64,000 bases of DNA from Ectobius pallidus. Taxonomy: Eukaryota > Arthropoda > Insecta > Blattodea > Ectobiidae. Under the pieces are notes generated by a model. That model was not told the DNA's origin. It was given only the letters and a program-made list of their open reading frames with translations, and searched no databases. The DNA lies in contig CAXKWD010000005.1 of NCBI GenBank assembly GCA_964059195.1, positions 149,263,265 to 149,327,264 of the forward strand. Direction: 5' to 3'. Every line of letters starts with the position of its first letter. Position 1 is the first letter of the stretch. This document shows, piece by piece, positions 44,370 through 56,329 of this stretch. A program made the translations under genes and the position numbers.

Positions 44370-46663
44370 TGTGACTTTCACATCAGATTTTTTCCGATTA
44401 GATTCTTGTTGATATTTTCTTCTAATTGTGCAAGTATTGCTAAAACAGCTTGAATCCAAATAAAAGTTATTTACAACGTAAGACCATTATATAGAACTTA
44501 GCAGGCAAGCCCGAAGAAAAAACGAGCGCTTTTTTGAATCGTAAATTTTAAAAGGAAAACAATTGCAGCTAGCTTGCGCTTAAAATAGCAATCAATTGTT
44601 TTTTGTTTTTTTTTCTAATTTCGTTTGCAGCGGAATTCAGACTCTATTGGCTGGCTGAAACTTGTTTGAAACCAATCACGTATGAAAACAGTTAAAGATA
44701 TAGAAACAATTGTTGAAAATACTAAATTGAAATCAATTCGTAAATAAATTTATATCCCTCTTGAAGTTATAGAAAAGTCAAGTAACGGACTAATAATGAA
44801 AAATCGTTTTCTATGAGAATTGAAGACTTCGAATGATTAGGAAGAAATGTAGATCGGAAGTAATGTTTTGAGCGAAACTAAATATTGTGTGGGTTTACGT
44901 TTATGTTTTGTCAAAACCATTTAAACAACCGGTATCTAGTTTATAGACCAAAATTTTTATTTCCGAAATAGTTATTTACGTTATTTTGAATGGTAAATGA
45001 TTAATACGTACACGGTGAATAGTAGTAGTGGTAGGAACAATAGCGTTTAAAGTGAAAGGAATGGGTAATTATTTATTTTTACGAAAGGTTGGAGAACGAC
45101 AATGACATCTGGTTAGATCCTGAATAATCACTGTAAAATGATAGCATCTTTTTCTTTGCCCTTAACGGGCTCAGTTTATAAAATGGAACTTGATATCGAA
45201 GGAGAGTTCTGTTACAAATAACACCGATAACATATCCACGACTGAAGATGACATATTCTATGTCGAAATGCATATCGTAATTTAAAATTAAAAGAATCCT
45301 ACAGAATCGTCGGCTGGAAACGAAGACAAGTGTGCAAACTATTTTTTCGACCATTTGATGTTATCTAATAATCCTACAACTACTGGTCTCAACTTTTAAG
45401 TGTTAATATTACTAAATGTAATATTTTAGTGCTCATAATTAATTGATATTTGACATCATATAAATGTTTGTACTAATTGTAATTTCATTTTATTTCATGA
45501 CTAGTTGATATTCAACTGCTTTTTAATTAATGTTATTAATTTATGCTAATTTCTAAATGACTAGTTGATTTTCAACTTGTTTTAATTAATTTATTGATAT
45601 AATATTACTATTGCTTATCCAGTTTATTGATTATAAGACAAATGTTAAAGGATAACTCTTCTATAACATAGGTCTACTTACTCTATAACCCAAGAACTAT
45701 GTCAATTTATAATTAACGCATTGTAACTTACACTGTGATATCAACAATAAATTATATTTAAATTTGTAATTTTCTACGACTCCAGCTTTAGATTTTCTGA
45801 TAGATTCTAATAAGCTAGTGCTATCTACTCTACTTTTCATATATCCTATTATAGCTTCAAAACATAGCCCGTTAACCGCAGGTAGTAGAATTAGCCTATA
45901 TTTAATGTTGTACACAACTTGTTGAACTTATATTGTACACAATAATACACACAGTCTATTTACATGGCCTTTTGTTTTTTGTTAGTCACTGCTTGTATCT
46001 TTCATTACTTTAGTGCGTTTATTTGTAGAGAAATAGAGCATATTACTTCAAAGAACAAGTAAATCTCACAAAGGGAAAACTTATTCTTCCATTTGTTTCA
46101 GATGACGTAAAGCCATGTAAAATAAATAAAACTTTCGATGCCGATTAATCCTATTACTATGATCCTCTCTCGTCTTGTCGTTTTCATTCTTTCAGCATCT
46201 CAGACCTTCATGTCTTCCATTAAACTTTTCGTTTTCGTTTTCTGAAGACAAATTCGTGTTGTTCTTCCAGTCATATAATATTTTAATTTCATTTTCTATT
46301 GAACGAATTAATTTTTAACAACTATATTTTTCTTCTCTGGCATCATTAGACAAATAGCAATAAAATGAAAAATAGATTACACACACACGACAAATGATAC
46401 GGCTATAATTCTTCATACTCAAAATAAATACAGTTTCTCACTCTAATTCTAGTTTTCTTCGAAACATGCAAGAGAAAAAATAATATTGTGATGAGAGGTA
46501 ATCATTTTGATCTTTCGGCCATGAAATAACTCCCATGCCAAGTAACATTAGCTAAACTCAAATCACCGGAAACTATTTGTACATGTGGTACAAAATATTT
46601 AGTGTTTTACTGGAACTCGGTTCTTTGGTGCATATGGTGATGGTCGTAGATAAGTTATATCTA
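44370..46663. other. Intergenic, no gene recognised
   Basis: Contains a strong-looking 3' splice acceptor (poly-T then TTTGCAG near 44,631) without a following long frame, and a short duplication of ATGACTAGTTGAT.TTCAACT near 45,500-45,580. ORFs of 72-91 codons look random. Confidence 0.5.
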
Positions 46664-47362
46664 TAGAGCGTTTCATGTACAAGTTGGTCAATCATGTGGG
46701 TTTCTGCGTCGCGGCAGCCACTGCTCTAACTCCCGAACAATCGGGTGAAATATCTACGAAAATAAAGCCGCTACCGGTATAACGATTCAGGTTCTCATGA
46801 TTACAGTTAAAATTACAAGGAAAATAACCACGTACCTCATCGCAAGAAATGTTGGAAATTTCCTCCTTATGCATCTACACAACACTGGCACCTTTTTAGG
46901 AAATTTTATTTCACGCGCATAAGTTCAATTTCCAAGATAGAGTTAATTTCTCGTGTGATGTCGTCTTTAAGTTCTCCTAACAGAATGTGACTATTATTTA
47001 TGGGGAAACTTGAAAAATAAAGTGTATAGGTCAATTCCCCATACATAAGAAGAGCTTAAAGACAAAATCACAGGATAAATTAACTCTATGTCGGAAGCTG
47101 AACTTATGCGCGTGAAAGAAACTTTACTAAAAAGTTACCAGTGTTGTATGGATGCAAGAGGAGGACATTTCCAACATTCCTTGTGATGAGGTACGTGGTT
47201 ATTTTCATTTTAATGTTAACTGTAACTGTGGGAACCTGAATCTTTACGCCGTTAGTGGCTTTATTTGCGTAGATATTTCATTCTATCGTTTGGGAGTCCG
47301 AGCAGTGGCTGTCGCGACGCAGAAACCCGCACGATTGGCCAACTCGTACATGAAACGCACTC
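46664..47362. mobile_element. ~700-bp fold-back element
   Basis: Two arms of about 340 bp are inverted copies, from GCGTTTCATGTAC at both outer ends to TTATGGGGAA at the centre, with a loop of about 27 bp. The minus-strand ORF in the left arm and plus-strand ORF in the right arm (both with CDEVRGYF and GVRAVA.ATQKP) are the same sequence in mirror image, so they reflect the arms and are not counted as genes. Arms differ at many positions. No clear target duplication. Confidence 0.75.
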
Positions 47363-47540
47363 TACTTCCCGTTCATGTCATCATGAACACCCGGTGCCGA
47401 TAAGCTAACTTACCACACTCTTTAAATCCAATAATTATTTGTACCTATATTTATTATTGTAGACATGGAATTTAATAATACTTGCTAGTTGAAGTTTGAA
47501 ATTTCAAGTTTAATGTCTTTACTTCCTATTTATTTCTTAA

Positions 47541-48583
47541 CTAGCTTAAATGGCCCGGCGTCGCCCGGGTTTGGTATTTTGTAATATGAAATTAACTTAT
47601 GGAGGACTTTCGATGTTGAAACTCTATGTCCTTATTTAATATGTATGTAGAATTCGAAATGAGGAAGAACAACACATGGCACTCAGACTATTCCCTCAGA
47701 AAACGCTAGATATAGCTTTTTTTGGCTCATGGAGGATGTCGAACGTTGCATTCCATTGCTTCTACATACCATCCCTTGGAGGAGTGCAAATAAGAAGAAA
47801 AGGAAATTCCGGTTACATAAGATTGTAATGTCTTGACAGAAAATTGTATTTCTCACTCTCATATTACCACATAGCCGTTTCTGGGCTGAAGTAAAAACAA
47901 AAAACAAAAATCAATATCACTTTCATACTTTCCTTCCCAAAAACCTGGGACATAATATACTGCGCGCGTAGGACTGAAAATGATCCATCCCATTTTGTCT
48001 TCTTTTAGATGCTTAGGGCCTCTGATAAACATCCCTAGGCCTATTTCTCAACTAATACAAAGCCTACAGTTATGAGTGACGTATCAGTGGATAGGATTTG
48101 TTACCGACTTCCGATATAGCATACTCACTGGCACACACTTAAGTTATCCCTGCAATACGATCGCTTATTCTACATCAATGTGAAGTGAGAAAATGATATT
48201 TTCCATGTCGAGGGTAGAGAAAGTTATGTGACTGCTTTATATTCGTGGATTTTATTCGTCAAGAATTATTTTCACAATTATCTATTAATACTTCGATAGT
48301 ATCAGCATTTGTTAAAGCCCAGTATTATAATATAGTATCTAAAGCCCTATGTAAACATCGTAAACAATACTTTCGTTATGTAAACAATTGACATCAGAAC
48401 TCACTAACTTTGCCTCATTTCACATTTCCGACTTTTCCCATGGATTTCCCAAAAAATTTCTTTCACACAAACCTTGTCGTGACAATTACGAACACAACCA
48501 AAAAAGAATCAGCCAAATCGGTCGAGCCGTTCTCAAGTGATGTGGCAACAACCCTTTTGTAAATTCATTTTTATTAATATAGA
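47541..48583 (-). mobile_element. Helitron-like element H4
   Basis: On the minus strand it starts TCTATATTAATAAAAATG and ends with the hairpin CCCGGGCGACGCCGGG, CCATTTAAG and CTAG followed by T. The 1,043-bp body matches H5 (49,719-51,502) almost throughout and shares its 3' end with H3. It holds the empty TA site (47,958-47,959) of the transposon nested in H5. The base before the TC start is G, not the usual A. No Rep/helicase ORF. Confidence 0.7.
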
Positions 48584-49199
48584 CAAGTTTCGTCTTTCAA
48601 ATTTTAATCATTATTGACTCCGCTTATAAATACTCATATACAGATATTCTGATATTGGTATTCAAGATCAAATATTGGAAATTAATATAGGCCTACAATT
48701 TCTAGTCACAAAGACGTTTATATCCTGTATATAGTTAATAAAATAGTAGATTAATATTATTGAATTATCTTGATATCATTCCCATGGGATCCTAAAGCTG
48801 ACTTTTTGAGGGGTGGTAATTTTGAACTTCATAATATAAATTTTCCCTCAAAGGACCAATATGAAATTCATTGATTTATTCAGAACTACACAGAACCATG
48901 CAACAACATTTTTTACAGGATATATACCATCACTATCAATCCCATTTTATGGTGAATAAAAACGTCAAATTTGGGTACAAATATTGGCGTATTTTCGGTG
49001 TATTTTCGCATACCAAAATACAATTTTTTGGTTTATTTCACATTAAAACTTAAGGCTCATGTGATGAAAAATATTACATGTTACCGGTTCAATATTACCA
49101 CGTCCGTAGTGTTAACACCTAGCGTGAGTTATTGCCAGGTAACGCGTACCACAATTAATGTAATGAAGACATTTTTAACTAAAATTTTTTGAATGTCAG
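48584..49199. other. Intergenic, no gene recognised
   Basis: AT-rich between two repeats; no coding or RNA motif found. Confidence 0.55.
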
Positions 49200-49430
49200 A
49201 GTGGGCACGCGGTTTAAAAGGCGGTTTGATGTGAGAGGTTGGGCTTGTAAGGTGTGGGCTCGTCGCCTTACAGTGAGTGAAATTTGTAACACTGTATATA
49301 ATGATTCACCCATGCTAAAGCCTTACCACTCGAAGTCCCCCTTCGCCCAAGCGCTGAATAAGCGCCCTCTGACTGGATTTTTGCTATTTGGTACCAGGGT
49401 TCGAATCCCGGCTCGTGAACCTCAAATTTT
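49200..49430 (+). repeat. tRNA-like SINE/retro-tRNA fragment
   Basis: CAGGGTTCGAATCCCGG at about 49,396 is a consensus T-arm/B box. Upstream GTAAGGTGTGGGCTCGTCGCC is a possible A-box side, but the spacing of over 130 bp excludes a tRNA gene. An ORF through it (49,189-49,545) is not considered coding. Probably a SINE; family not matched elsewhere in the window. Confidence 0.4.
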
Positions 49431-49492
49431 ATTTCATATATTTAGTTTCATCGTCATATTTAAATATGAAAATTTAGTGGTTTGGTTATATT

Positions 49493-49700
49493 TTATTTTA
49501 TTTTATTTATTTTATTTTTATGTTTTTATTTATTATTTATTTTAATTTATTTTGTATTATATTATATTATATTATATTATTTTACTTTTTATTATTATGT
49601 TTTATTTTATACAGTATTATTATATTTTATATTATTATATTTTATTTTATATTATTATATTTTATATTATTATATTTTATATTAATATATTTGATTTGTT
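49493..49700. repeat. Degenerate (TTTTA)n/(TTA)n array
   Basis: About 200 bp of ATTTT, TTATTA and TATATTA repeats with a few substitutions. The Tyr/Ile/Phe-rich ORFs crossing it in all three frames are artefacts. Confidence 0.9.
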
Positions 49701-49718
49701 ATATTATTTTATTTATTA

Positions 49719-51502
49719 CTATCTTAAATGGCCTGGCTTCACTCGGGTTTTGTATTTTGTAATATGAAATTAACTTATGGAGGACTTTCGATGTTGAAAC
49801 TCTATGTCCTTATATAACATGTATGTAGAATTCGAAATGAGGAAGAACGACATATGGCACTCAGACTATTCCCACAGAAAACGCTAGATATAGCTTTTTA
49901 TGGCTCATAGAGGATGTAGAATTTTGCATTCCATTGCTTCTACACACCATGCCTGGGAGAAGTGCAAAATAAGAAGAAAAAAAATCCGGTTACATAATAT
50001 TGTATTGTCTTGACAGAAAATTGTATTTCTCACTCTCATATTACCATACAACCGTTTCGGGGCTGAGGTAAAAAAGAAATTCAATATCACTTTCATACTT
50101 TCCTTCCCAAAAACCTAGGACATAATGTACAGTCGGTCAAATAAAAAACGTCGGGCGGTATTTGATTAAGTATCACGAACGAGCATATGCGCATGTACAG
50201 GAAGACTTAAGGTTAGGTTCACACACGCCTCTTGTCTATCCATGTATTTTCTTGATTATTTAGTCAGTTTTGTTCCAAAACAAACATGTATAGAAGGCTG
50301 TGGCTATATGTCTCACATTCGCCATATTCTTGGTTGCAAATTCTTATAATATTAATAATTAATAAATTCGCAAGGAATATGATTATTCAAGGAGCATTTT
50401 TTAAAGATTTTATTTTATAATACCGGTACTTGTAGTGAAAAAACCAATAACTTACGTTCAACCAATCTAGCATCGAAATACGCGGCTGGCCAGATCCACG
50501 ATTCCTAATAAAACTTCCGGTCGCATTAAGAAATTTGGTCTTTAAGAAATATGGAACCTTCTCGATGCTTCAGAGGCCGGAAAATGCAGGTCAGTTACAG
50601 CCCTAACTACACTTTCTTTCAAGCTAGCATTTGTAGGCTTATGTGGCGCGATGACACATAGCAAAATGAATTATGACAATACATTAAGTTGAATATCGTG
50701 TGTTGCGCAACCGCATAGTTAATTTTTTCCCTCGTTGTTCATTTTTTTCCCTCCTGTCGCATGGCCTCATATGTTCCGAGAATGTCCTGTATTTTATGTT
50801 TTTTATAGGAAACTTGTGAACTAATGCGTTAAAACTTCAATTTTAACTGCATACGAGTCCCGACGTTTTTTATTTGACCGACTGTACTGCGCGCGTAGGA
50901 CTGAAAATGTCATTTTGGCTTCTTTTAGATGCTTAGGGCCTCTGATAAACATCCCTAGGCCTATTTCTCAACTAATACAAAGCCTAGAGCTGAGTGACGT
51001 ATCAGTGGATAGGATTAATTACCGACTTCCGATATAGCATACTCACTGGCACACACTTAAGTTGTCCCTGCAATACGATCGCTTATTCTACATCAAAATG
51101 TGAAGTGAGAAAATGATATTTTCCATGTCGAGGGTAGAGAAAGTTATGTGACTGCTTTATTTTCGTGGATTTATTCGTCAAGAATATTTTCACAATTATG
51201 TATTAAATACTTCGATAGTATCAGCACTTGTTGAAGCCCAGTATTATAATATAGTATCCAAAACCCAATGTAAACATCGTAAACAATACTTTCGTTATGT
51301 AAACAATTGACATAAGAAAACTCTAACTTTGCCTCATTTCGCATTTCCGACTTTTCCCGTAGATTTTCCAAAAATTTTCTTTCATACAAACCTTGTCGTG
51401 ACAATTACGAACACAACAAAAAAATAATCAGCCAAATCGGTCTAGCCGTTCTCAAGTGATGAGGCAACAATCCTTTTGTAAATTCATTTTTATTAATATA
51501 GA
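49719..51502 (-). mobile_element. Helitron-like element H5, carrying a nested insertion
   Basis: On the minus strand it begins TCTATATTAATAAAAATG after an A and ends with a decayed version of the H4 terminus (CTAT in place of CTAG; hairpin partly mutated). It is collinear with H4 apart from the 755-bp insertion at 50,130-50,884. No transposase frame. Confidence 0.7.
50130..50884. mobile_element. Nested pogo-like (Tc1/mariner) non-autonomous element
   Basis: Perfect 26-bp TIRs (50,130-50,155 and 50,859-50,884) start CAGTCGGTCAAATAAAAAAC. TA flanks both sides (50,128-50,129 and 50,885-50,886). The related Helitron H4 shows the uninterrupted site with a single TA, proving insertion with TA duplication. 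CAGT ends plus TA duplication fit the pogo branch. The 755-bp interior lacks any ORF of size. Confidence 0.85.
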
Positions 51503-51865
51503 TATTGACTTACGATAAAAATCACCAGGTAAGTTAGTTAACTTTCATACAAGACCTTCTAAATGCAATTCTTTGTGAGTCTTGTATGGTTGCGCCTTCT
51601 ATGAGGTAATTGATGTACAGTATCGATCAAGTTGGTACCCTTGTTTCTTGACAACAGCTGCTCTTGTTAATTATTTCACGTAAGTAATATTTTTATTATT
51701 CCTTAAATAACTAGTTATCATTGTAAAATTGTGTGCTATACGCATGCCTGAAGGGAATTAGAGACTCTCGGAAATATAAAAATTATCGTCTTAGGCTCGT
51801 CTTTTCAAACTTTACCTCACCAAGGATGCATTTACGGCATCCGTAACACCATATTTTTTTGGCAT

Positions 51866-52390
51866 GAAAAAAGAAATTTTAGTTTATCCTCACTAATTTA
51901 AAGTACCAGCAATTGTGGTTAGCCTACGTCTGTGAGAGCACAGCTTCAGATAACATGGCACTGAAATTAAATACGAAAAAAGAATTCTCGTTTAACCTCA
52001 TTAATTTAAAGTACCAGTAATTGCGGTTCGCCTAAGTCTGTGAGGGCACAGCTTCACATAATATGGTACTGAAATTAAATACGAAAAAATAATTCTCGTT
52101 TAACCTCATTAATTTAAAGTACCAGTAATTGCGGTTCGCCTACGTCTGTGAGAGCACAGCTTCACATAATATGGCACTGAAATTAAATACGAAAAAAGAA
52201 TTCTCGTTTATCCTCAATAATTTAAAGTACCAGTAATTGCGGTTCGCCTACGTCTGTGAGAGCACAGCTTCACATAATATGGCACTGAAATTAAATACGA
52301 AAAAGAGAATTTTCGTTTATGTTAATTAAATTAAAGTGTCCGTAATTGCGGTTAGCCTAAGTCTGTGAGAGCACAGCTTCAGATAATATG
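51866..52390 (+). repeat. 108-bp tandem repeat, about five units
   Basis: Units contain TTTAAAGTACCAGTAATTGC, GCCTA(A/C)GTCTGTGAGAGCAC and CACTGAAATTAAATACGAAA. The AAGTACCAG word (AAGTGTCCG in the last unit) starts at 51,901, 52,009, 52,117, 52,225 and 52,334, so spacing is 108, 108, 108 and 109 bp. The middle units are nearly identical and the outer ones more diverged, as expected from unequal exchange. No open frame runs through. Confidence 0.95.
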
Positions 52391-52848
52391 CAAGTCACTA
52401 GAAGCTATTGAATTGTAAGCATTCGTTACTAAACAAGTATATTCCGAAACAGCTCAAGAGACTTAGGCTTTTACCACTTAACGAAACTTTTTATTCCCAC
52501 AGGGATTCATGTAGTTGATTCGGAAACACTCTGAACTAATATCCTGTAGGGCACTGATAAAGCTGTTTGCGGAAGCACTAAGTAAATGGCCTGAGGTCTC
52601 AATCCAGCCTCTGGGAGCACTCAAGCTTTGGGTACCAGAACGGAAATGGAAGAGTATTCCAACACTTTATCTCTGTGTCCCTCTCATTCCGCTAAACTCA
52701 CGCCTTTCTTTGAGCATGCAATCTTACAAATGTACTATAGACAGCACTCTCATTTTATATTCGATATCGTCTTTGAATATTATAATCGCAACCAAACCCC
52801 TCTGGAGATGTGCTCCTTATTCGAGGCATTATAAATATGAAATTACTT
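52391..52848. other. Unique sequence, no gene recognised
   Basis: An acceptor-like TTTTTATTCCCACAG precedes 52,502, but downstream frames do not look convincingly coding; the 111-codon ORF at 52,515-52,850 has no identifiable motif and runs into the hairpin arm. Confidence 0.4.
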
Positions 52849-52976
52849 AGAAGTATCAAGGAGTATTTTTAGTCTTATACCCTCAGAATTACATTAATAA
52901 GATGCCGTCCTTGGTTGACGGCATCTTATTAATGTAATTCTGAGGGTATAAGACTAAAATACTCCTTGATACTTCT
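52849..52976. repeat. Long perfect hairpin (60-bp stem, 7-base loop)
   Basis: Arms 52,849-52,909 and 52,917-52,976 pair completely except for one extra T in the left arm; the loop is CTTGGTT. ATGAAATTACTTA occurs just before the left arm and again at about 53,018-53,031. A stem this perfect suggests a very recent templated inversion or fold-back. Confidence 0.9.
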
Positions 52977-53035
52977 ATATCATCCCTCATAGAAATCCAA
53001 GATGAAATTTATCAATAATGAAATTACTTATTTTC

Positions 53036-53150
53036 AGAGTAAATAAAATGGATATTTGATACCAGCAACTAAACAATATTTTATTCTGTGCCTAGATCTT
53101 TCGACATACTTGAGTTATCTTCGGGTATCTTATGCTGATGTGGAAGTATT
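53036..53150. repeat. Single-ended relative of the 39,091 TIR element
   Basis: GATACCAGCAACTAAACAATATTTTATT through CCTAGATCTTTCGACAT and TTATCTTCGGG parallels the left arm of 39,091-39,485. No opposite arm was found, so it is probably truncated. Confidence 0.4.
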
Positions 53151-54739
53151 AATAATTAAGGATTTAAAACTGCATTGTCTTATACTCTTTTTACAGCTAT
53201 AAAAATATTTCAGAGTTTTACTAGAGCTCGGTGTTTACTATTCTTTTTCTTGAATCCGCGAATTAATGATTCCTAGAGGGTCCTTAATCCTAAAATGTTT
53301 ACATCCTAACCCCATCAAGGTCGTTACGTAAATCCATCTATAATATATAATATTCCTAGATCAGAATCGGGATTTGAAACCGAGGCTTCATGGAGATAGA
53401 TCTGCTTGCTACACAATGCGCCGATGGGTTAAAAATGATGATTGCCGGTATTAGATAAAATGCATTATATAAAGTCAAGCATGCGTTGAAACTTTAGTTA
53501 TAAAGCTGCCATTCACTGTCATATTCAAGGAAAACTGAAATAATTTTAGAAGAGCATACTTTAAGATTCTCATTCACCACTATTTGGTAAGATTTTGCTG
53601 AAGTTGTATTTAACGAAACATATTTTGTGCCTCACTTATAATTAAACCTTTTGTTATTGTTTTTGTATAATCAATATTCCAGCTGTCGGCAATTTTAAAC
53701 AGCCTAAAATACAATATGGCGTAAAGGTATATAAAGGACCCTTAAGTAAAGAGAAATAGTTACACAATTCTCTCCTATATAATTAGCATACGCTAAGACA
53801 TCATCATTTTGTAAAATATAATTATTAAGACTGGGAGAAGAACGAATGATTCTGCTGGTAAACGAACATTACAAATTAAACTTTACAGAACAACGAAGTG
53901 TAATATTCATTCGACTTCTTCCACCTCCGTTACATACTTATCAAACAGTTCCTTCCTCTTTTAAGTATCCAAACGACTCTTGTTATTTACAATGAAGTTA
54001 GGGAATAAAGCTCCCAGCGCTGGGAAGCTAAACGCCACATCTAATTTCTGAGATACATGTCTCGGAGACAACAAAAGTTCTGTTCCTAACGTTTCATGCC
54101 CGATTTTCTGTCTCATGACAAAGAGCTGAATCAAATAAAATGGTGCTTTCAAAATAACTAACATATTGCTAAAAAAACTCGCTCATGAATTTAGTACACT
54201 CCAACGTTTTATCTTCAATTGTACAGGAGTTTCAAAGGTCAGAACTATTGCAATTTAAAATTTACATACCGGTACTGATATAGCCTATATATATAACGTA
54301 GAATTTTAAAAGATAGGAAACGCAAGTAATAGTAGAACAAAAAAATACATAAACTACGCATTTTATCTGAATAGGGCCGAGGATGGTATAATCTATGCCC
54401 AAAAACATCCCCAGAAACAAATAGGCCTACGAAGAAGGTTCAGCATTATTTTACTCTTCTTCTTTTATTGTACTTTTATGTTTCTTTAACGATATAAATT
54501 CATTTTATTTTATTATATTCAATTTGTATCTATAATAACGTAACCTAACATGTAATAGGCTATAAGGTATTTTAACATATTATTTATACAAGAAAATACT
54601 TCGTACACGGTATAAGGTTGTTAATTGCAATACATTTTCATATGGAAATGAAGTTAACTGACACAGAATTTTGATTCTGTTGAATATTAACAATAATCTG
54701 TCATAAAGAGAGATTCCAACTGGTGCTATAAATCGAAAT
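53151..54739. other. Intergenic, no gene recognised
   Basis: AT-rich; no boundaries or convincing ORFs. TAGCCTA at 54,283, TAGGCCTA at 54,422 and TAGGCTA at 54,557. Confidence 0.55.
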
Positions 54740-54835
54740 TTAATTCAATTGGTAGAGCATTGGCACTTACAGTCGAAGATCGTGGGTATGAATACACTAT
54801 CAGAGAATTTTTTCTTCTAAAATATTCTCATTTAG
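54740..54835 (+). repeat. tRNA-derived SINE, family A copy 2
   Basis: TTCAATTGGTAGAGCATTGG (A box side), GTGGGTATGAATAC (decayed B box) and the tail TCAGAGAATTTTTTCTTC, CTAAAATATT align with copies at 30,546 and 55,255. Confidence 0.6.
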
Positions 54836-54930
54836 TGTTAAACAGAATCAATATTCTGTGCCTTCACGGACAAATATCTTAAATGCCACAAATCGCAAAA
54901 TTAGTGTGCCTCACCAATACTGTATATGAG

Positions 54931-55185
54931 GAGTCTATTATCAAACCCGGCAATCTCCATTTTAAAGAAGTATAGAGATGCTAACTTCTAATAAAAGTTT
55001 AATGCATTTCCTGGTACATATTTAGTGTATGTGTTGTAAATCTGAGTTCTTCCCTTATGTGGGAAGTCGGATTTGTAAAACATGCACTAAATATGTAGCA
55101 TTAAATGCACTAAACTTTCATTGGAAGTTAGAATCTCTAGCTTTTCTCAAAATGGAGATTTCCGGGTTTGGTAAATAGACCCCTA
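54931..55185. mobile_element. 255-bp fold-back MITE
   Basis: The arms mirror each other along almost the whole length: GTCTATT..CAAACCCGG, CAATCTCCATTTT, CTAACTTC and TACATATTTAGTG all recur inverted. The centre is CTTCCCTTATGTGGGAAG with a 4-base loop. Flanks ATATGAG and ATATGAAG hint at a decayed 8-bp duplication. No ORF. Confidence 0.65.
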
Positions 55186-55254
55186 ATATGAAGTGTCTTT
55201 CAGTGAGATAGAACATTAAAGGTAATCAGTAATAGGAGGGAAATTCCACCTGAT

Positions 55255-55365
55255 TTTGTAAATAGATCTCTGACTAGATCAGTTAGAAGCGCATCGGCAC
55301 ATAAAGCCGAAAGTCATGGGTTCGAATCCCAGTGTCAGAGGAATCTTTCTCCTAAAATATTATGA
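55255..55365 (+). repeat. tRNA-derived SINE, family A copy 3
   Basis: Best-preserved B box, GGTTCGAATCC, with the A-box side CTAGATCAGTTAGAAGCGC and tail TCAGAGGAATCTTTCTCC. Matches 30,546 and 54,740. Confidence 0.65.
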
Positions 55366-55529
55366 CGTAATGTTCAACAGAAACAACATTTTGTTGTTGC
55401 ATGAACACATATCTAAATCTTAACATTCTTAAGAACGTCGTAATTTCAGTTCAGAAACACATTGAAAGATATAGCGCAATGATTTTTTAATTCTAGCGAA
55501 CCGATAGAAATAACCTTAGCGTTATCTTC

Positions 55530-55561
<32 letters not shown>

Positions 55562-55570
55562 CTTCTTCTT
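55530..55570 (+). repeat. (CTT)n microsatellite
   Basis: Trinucleotide run directly next to the decayed reverse-transcriptase fragment; on the minus strand it is a (GAA)n tail and may have started as the retroelement tail. Confidence 0.9.
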
Positions 55571-55996
55571 CACTACATGGAGTAGGCGATCGCCTGTTCC
55601 GACTTCATAGTTTTTCTTTCCATCTTCCTTTCGGCCTTCCTATGTCTCTTTTCCCTTTTGGATTATAGTTTAGTATTATCTTTGGTATTGTAGTGTCCTC
55701 CATTCTTTCTATATGTTGATACAATTTATTGCGATTTGCTTCTACTGTATTCTTTCATTCATGTTAAAAATCTGTAAATCTTTTCTAATGTCTTCGTTTC
55801 TAATCTTTTTTAAGTTCACCCAAGTCTCAGATCCATATAGAAGTATAGGAGTAGCCATTGTATTATAAAATTTCGTTCTAGTTATCTCTCCTGAAATTAT
55901 CTTCTTAGGTAAGCCGTGCAGCAACAGTGTTATTCCGTAAGGTATAATACTGAAGATTGTCAGTAATACATTGCTAGATATCCTGTATAACCTCAC
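55571..55996 (-). pseudogene. Non-LTR retrotransposon RT C-terminus, decayed
   Basis: The minus strand reads TKFYNTMATPILLYGSETW, then VNLKKIRNEDIRKDLQIFN, a stop, and after a frameshift LYQHIERMEDTTIPKIILNY and KGKRDIGRPKGRWKEKL. This is the post-catalytic segment common in insect non-LTR reverse transcriptases (LLYGSETW ... IRNEDIR ... RIP ... GRP..RW). About 25 residues usually found between ETW and IRNEDIR are missing, so there is an internal deletion as well as stops and frameshifts. It is a dead 3' fragment. Confidence 0.75.
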
Positions 55997-56329
55997 TTAA
56001 CGAACTGGCTCTATCGATGTAGGTAATTAGCATTATGAATCAGTAATGTTTCAGTTAATTAAGATCAATACAGCAACCGCAATTAACCTACAGTTGTGTT
56101 CTGAAGTTCGATCGCATCATATCATTTCCTGGCGTGACAACTGATTTTATCCTTCCACATGAAATTAATTTTCATATTTCATCCTAGGTGAATAGTCATA
56201 GAATCAAACGATGACTGTCAAAAAAACCATTTCAGTCGCAAATTTGCGAAACGACTTCCTAATATTACAAGGTGTTTAAAAATGATGTTAATCTAATAAT
56301 AACAAGTTATAGTAATATAATAATATATA

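Noticed and set aside
44617..44670. Second exon for the 40,850 start exon
   Set aside because: The acceptor is good, but the phase-0 frame stops after 12 codons, giving a 23-residue product without recognisable function.
46692..47403. Pair of similar proteins on opposite strands (60 and 83 codons)
   Set aside because: They are mirror images within the arms of one fold-back element, not a gene family.
49482..49767. Three overlapping Tyr/Ile/Phe-rich ORFs resembling membrane proteins
   Set aside because: Pure consequence of the TTTTA/TTA repeat array.
51866..52390. CRISPR-like regular array
   Set aside because: The 108-bp units are contiguous and similar over their whole length; no spacer/repeat division.
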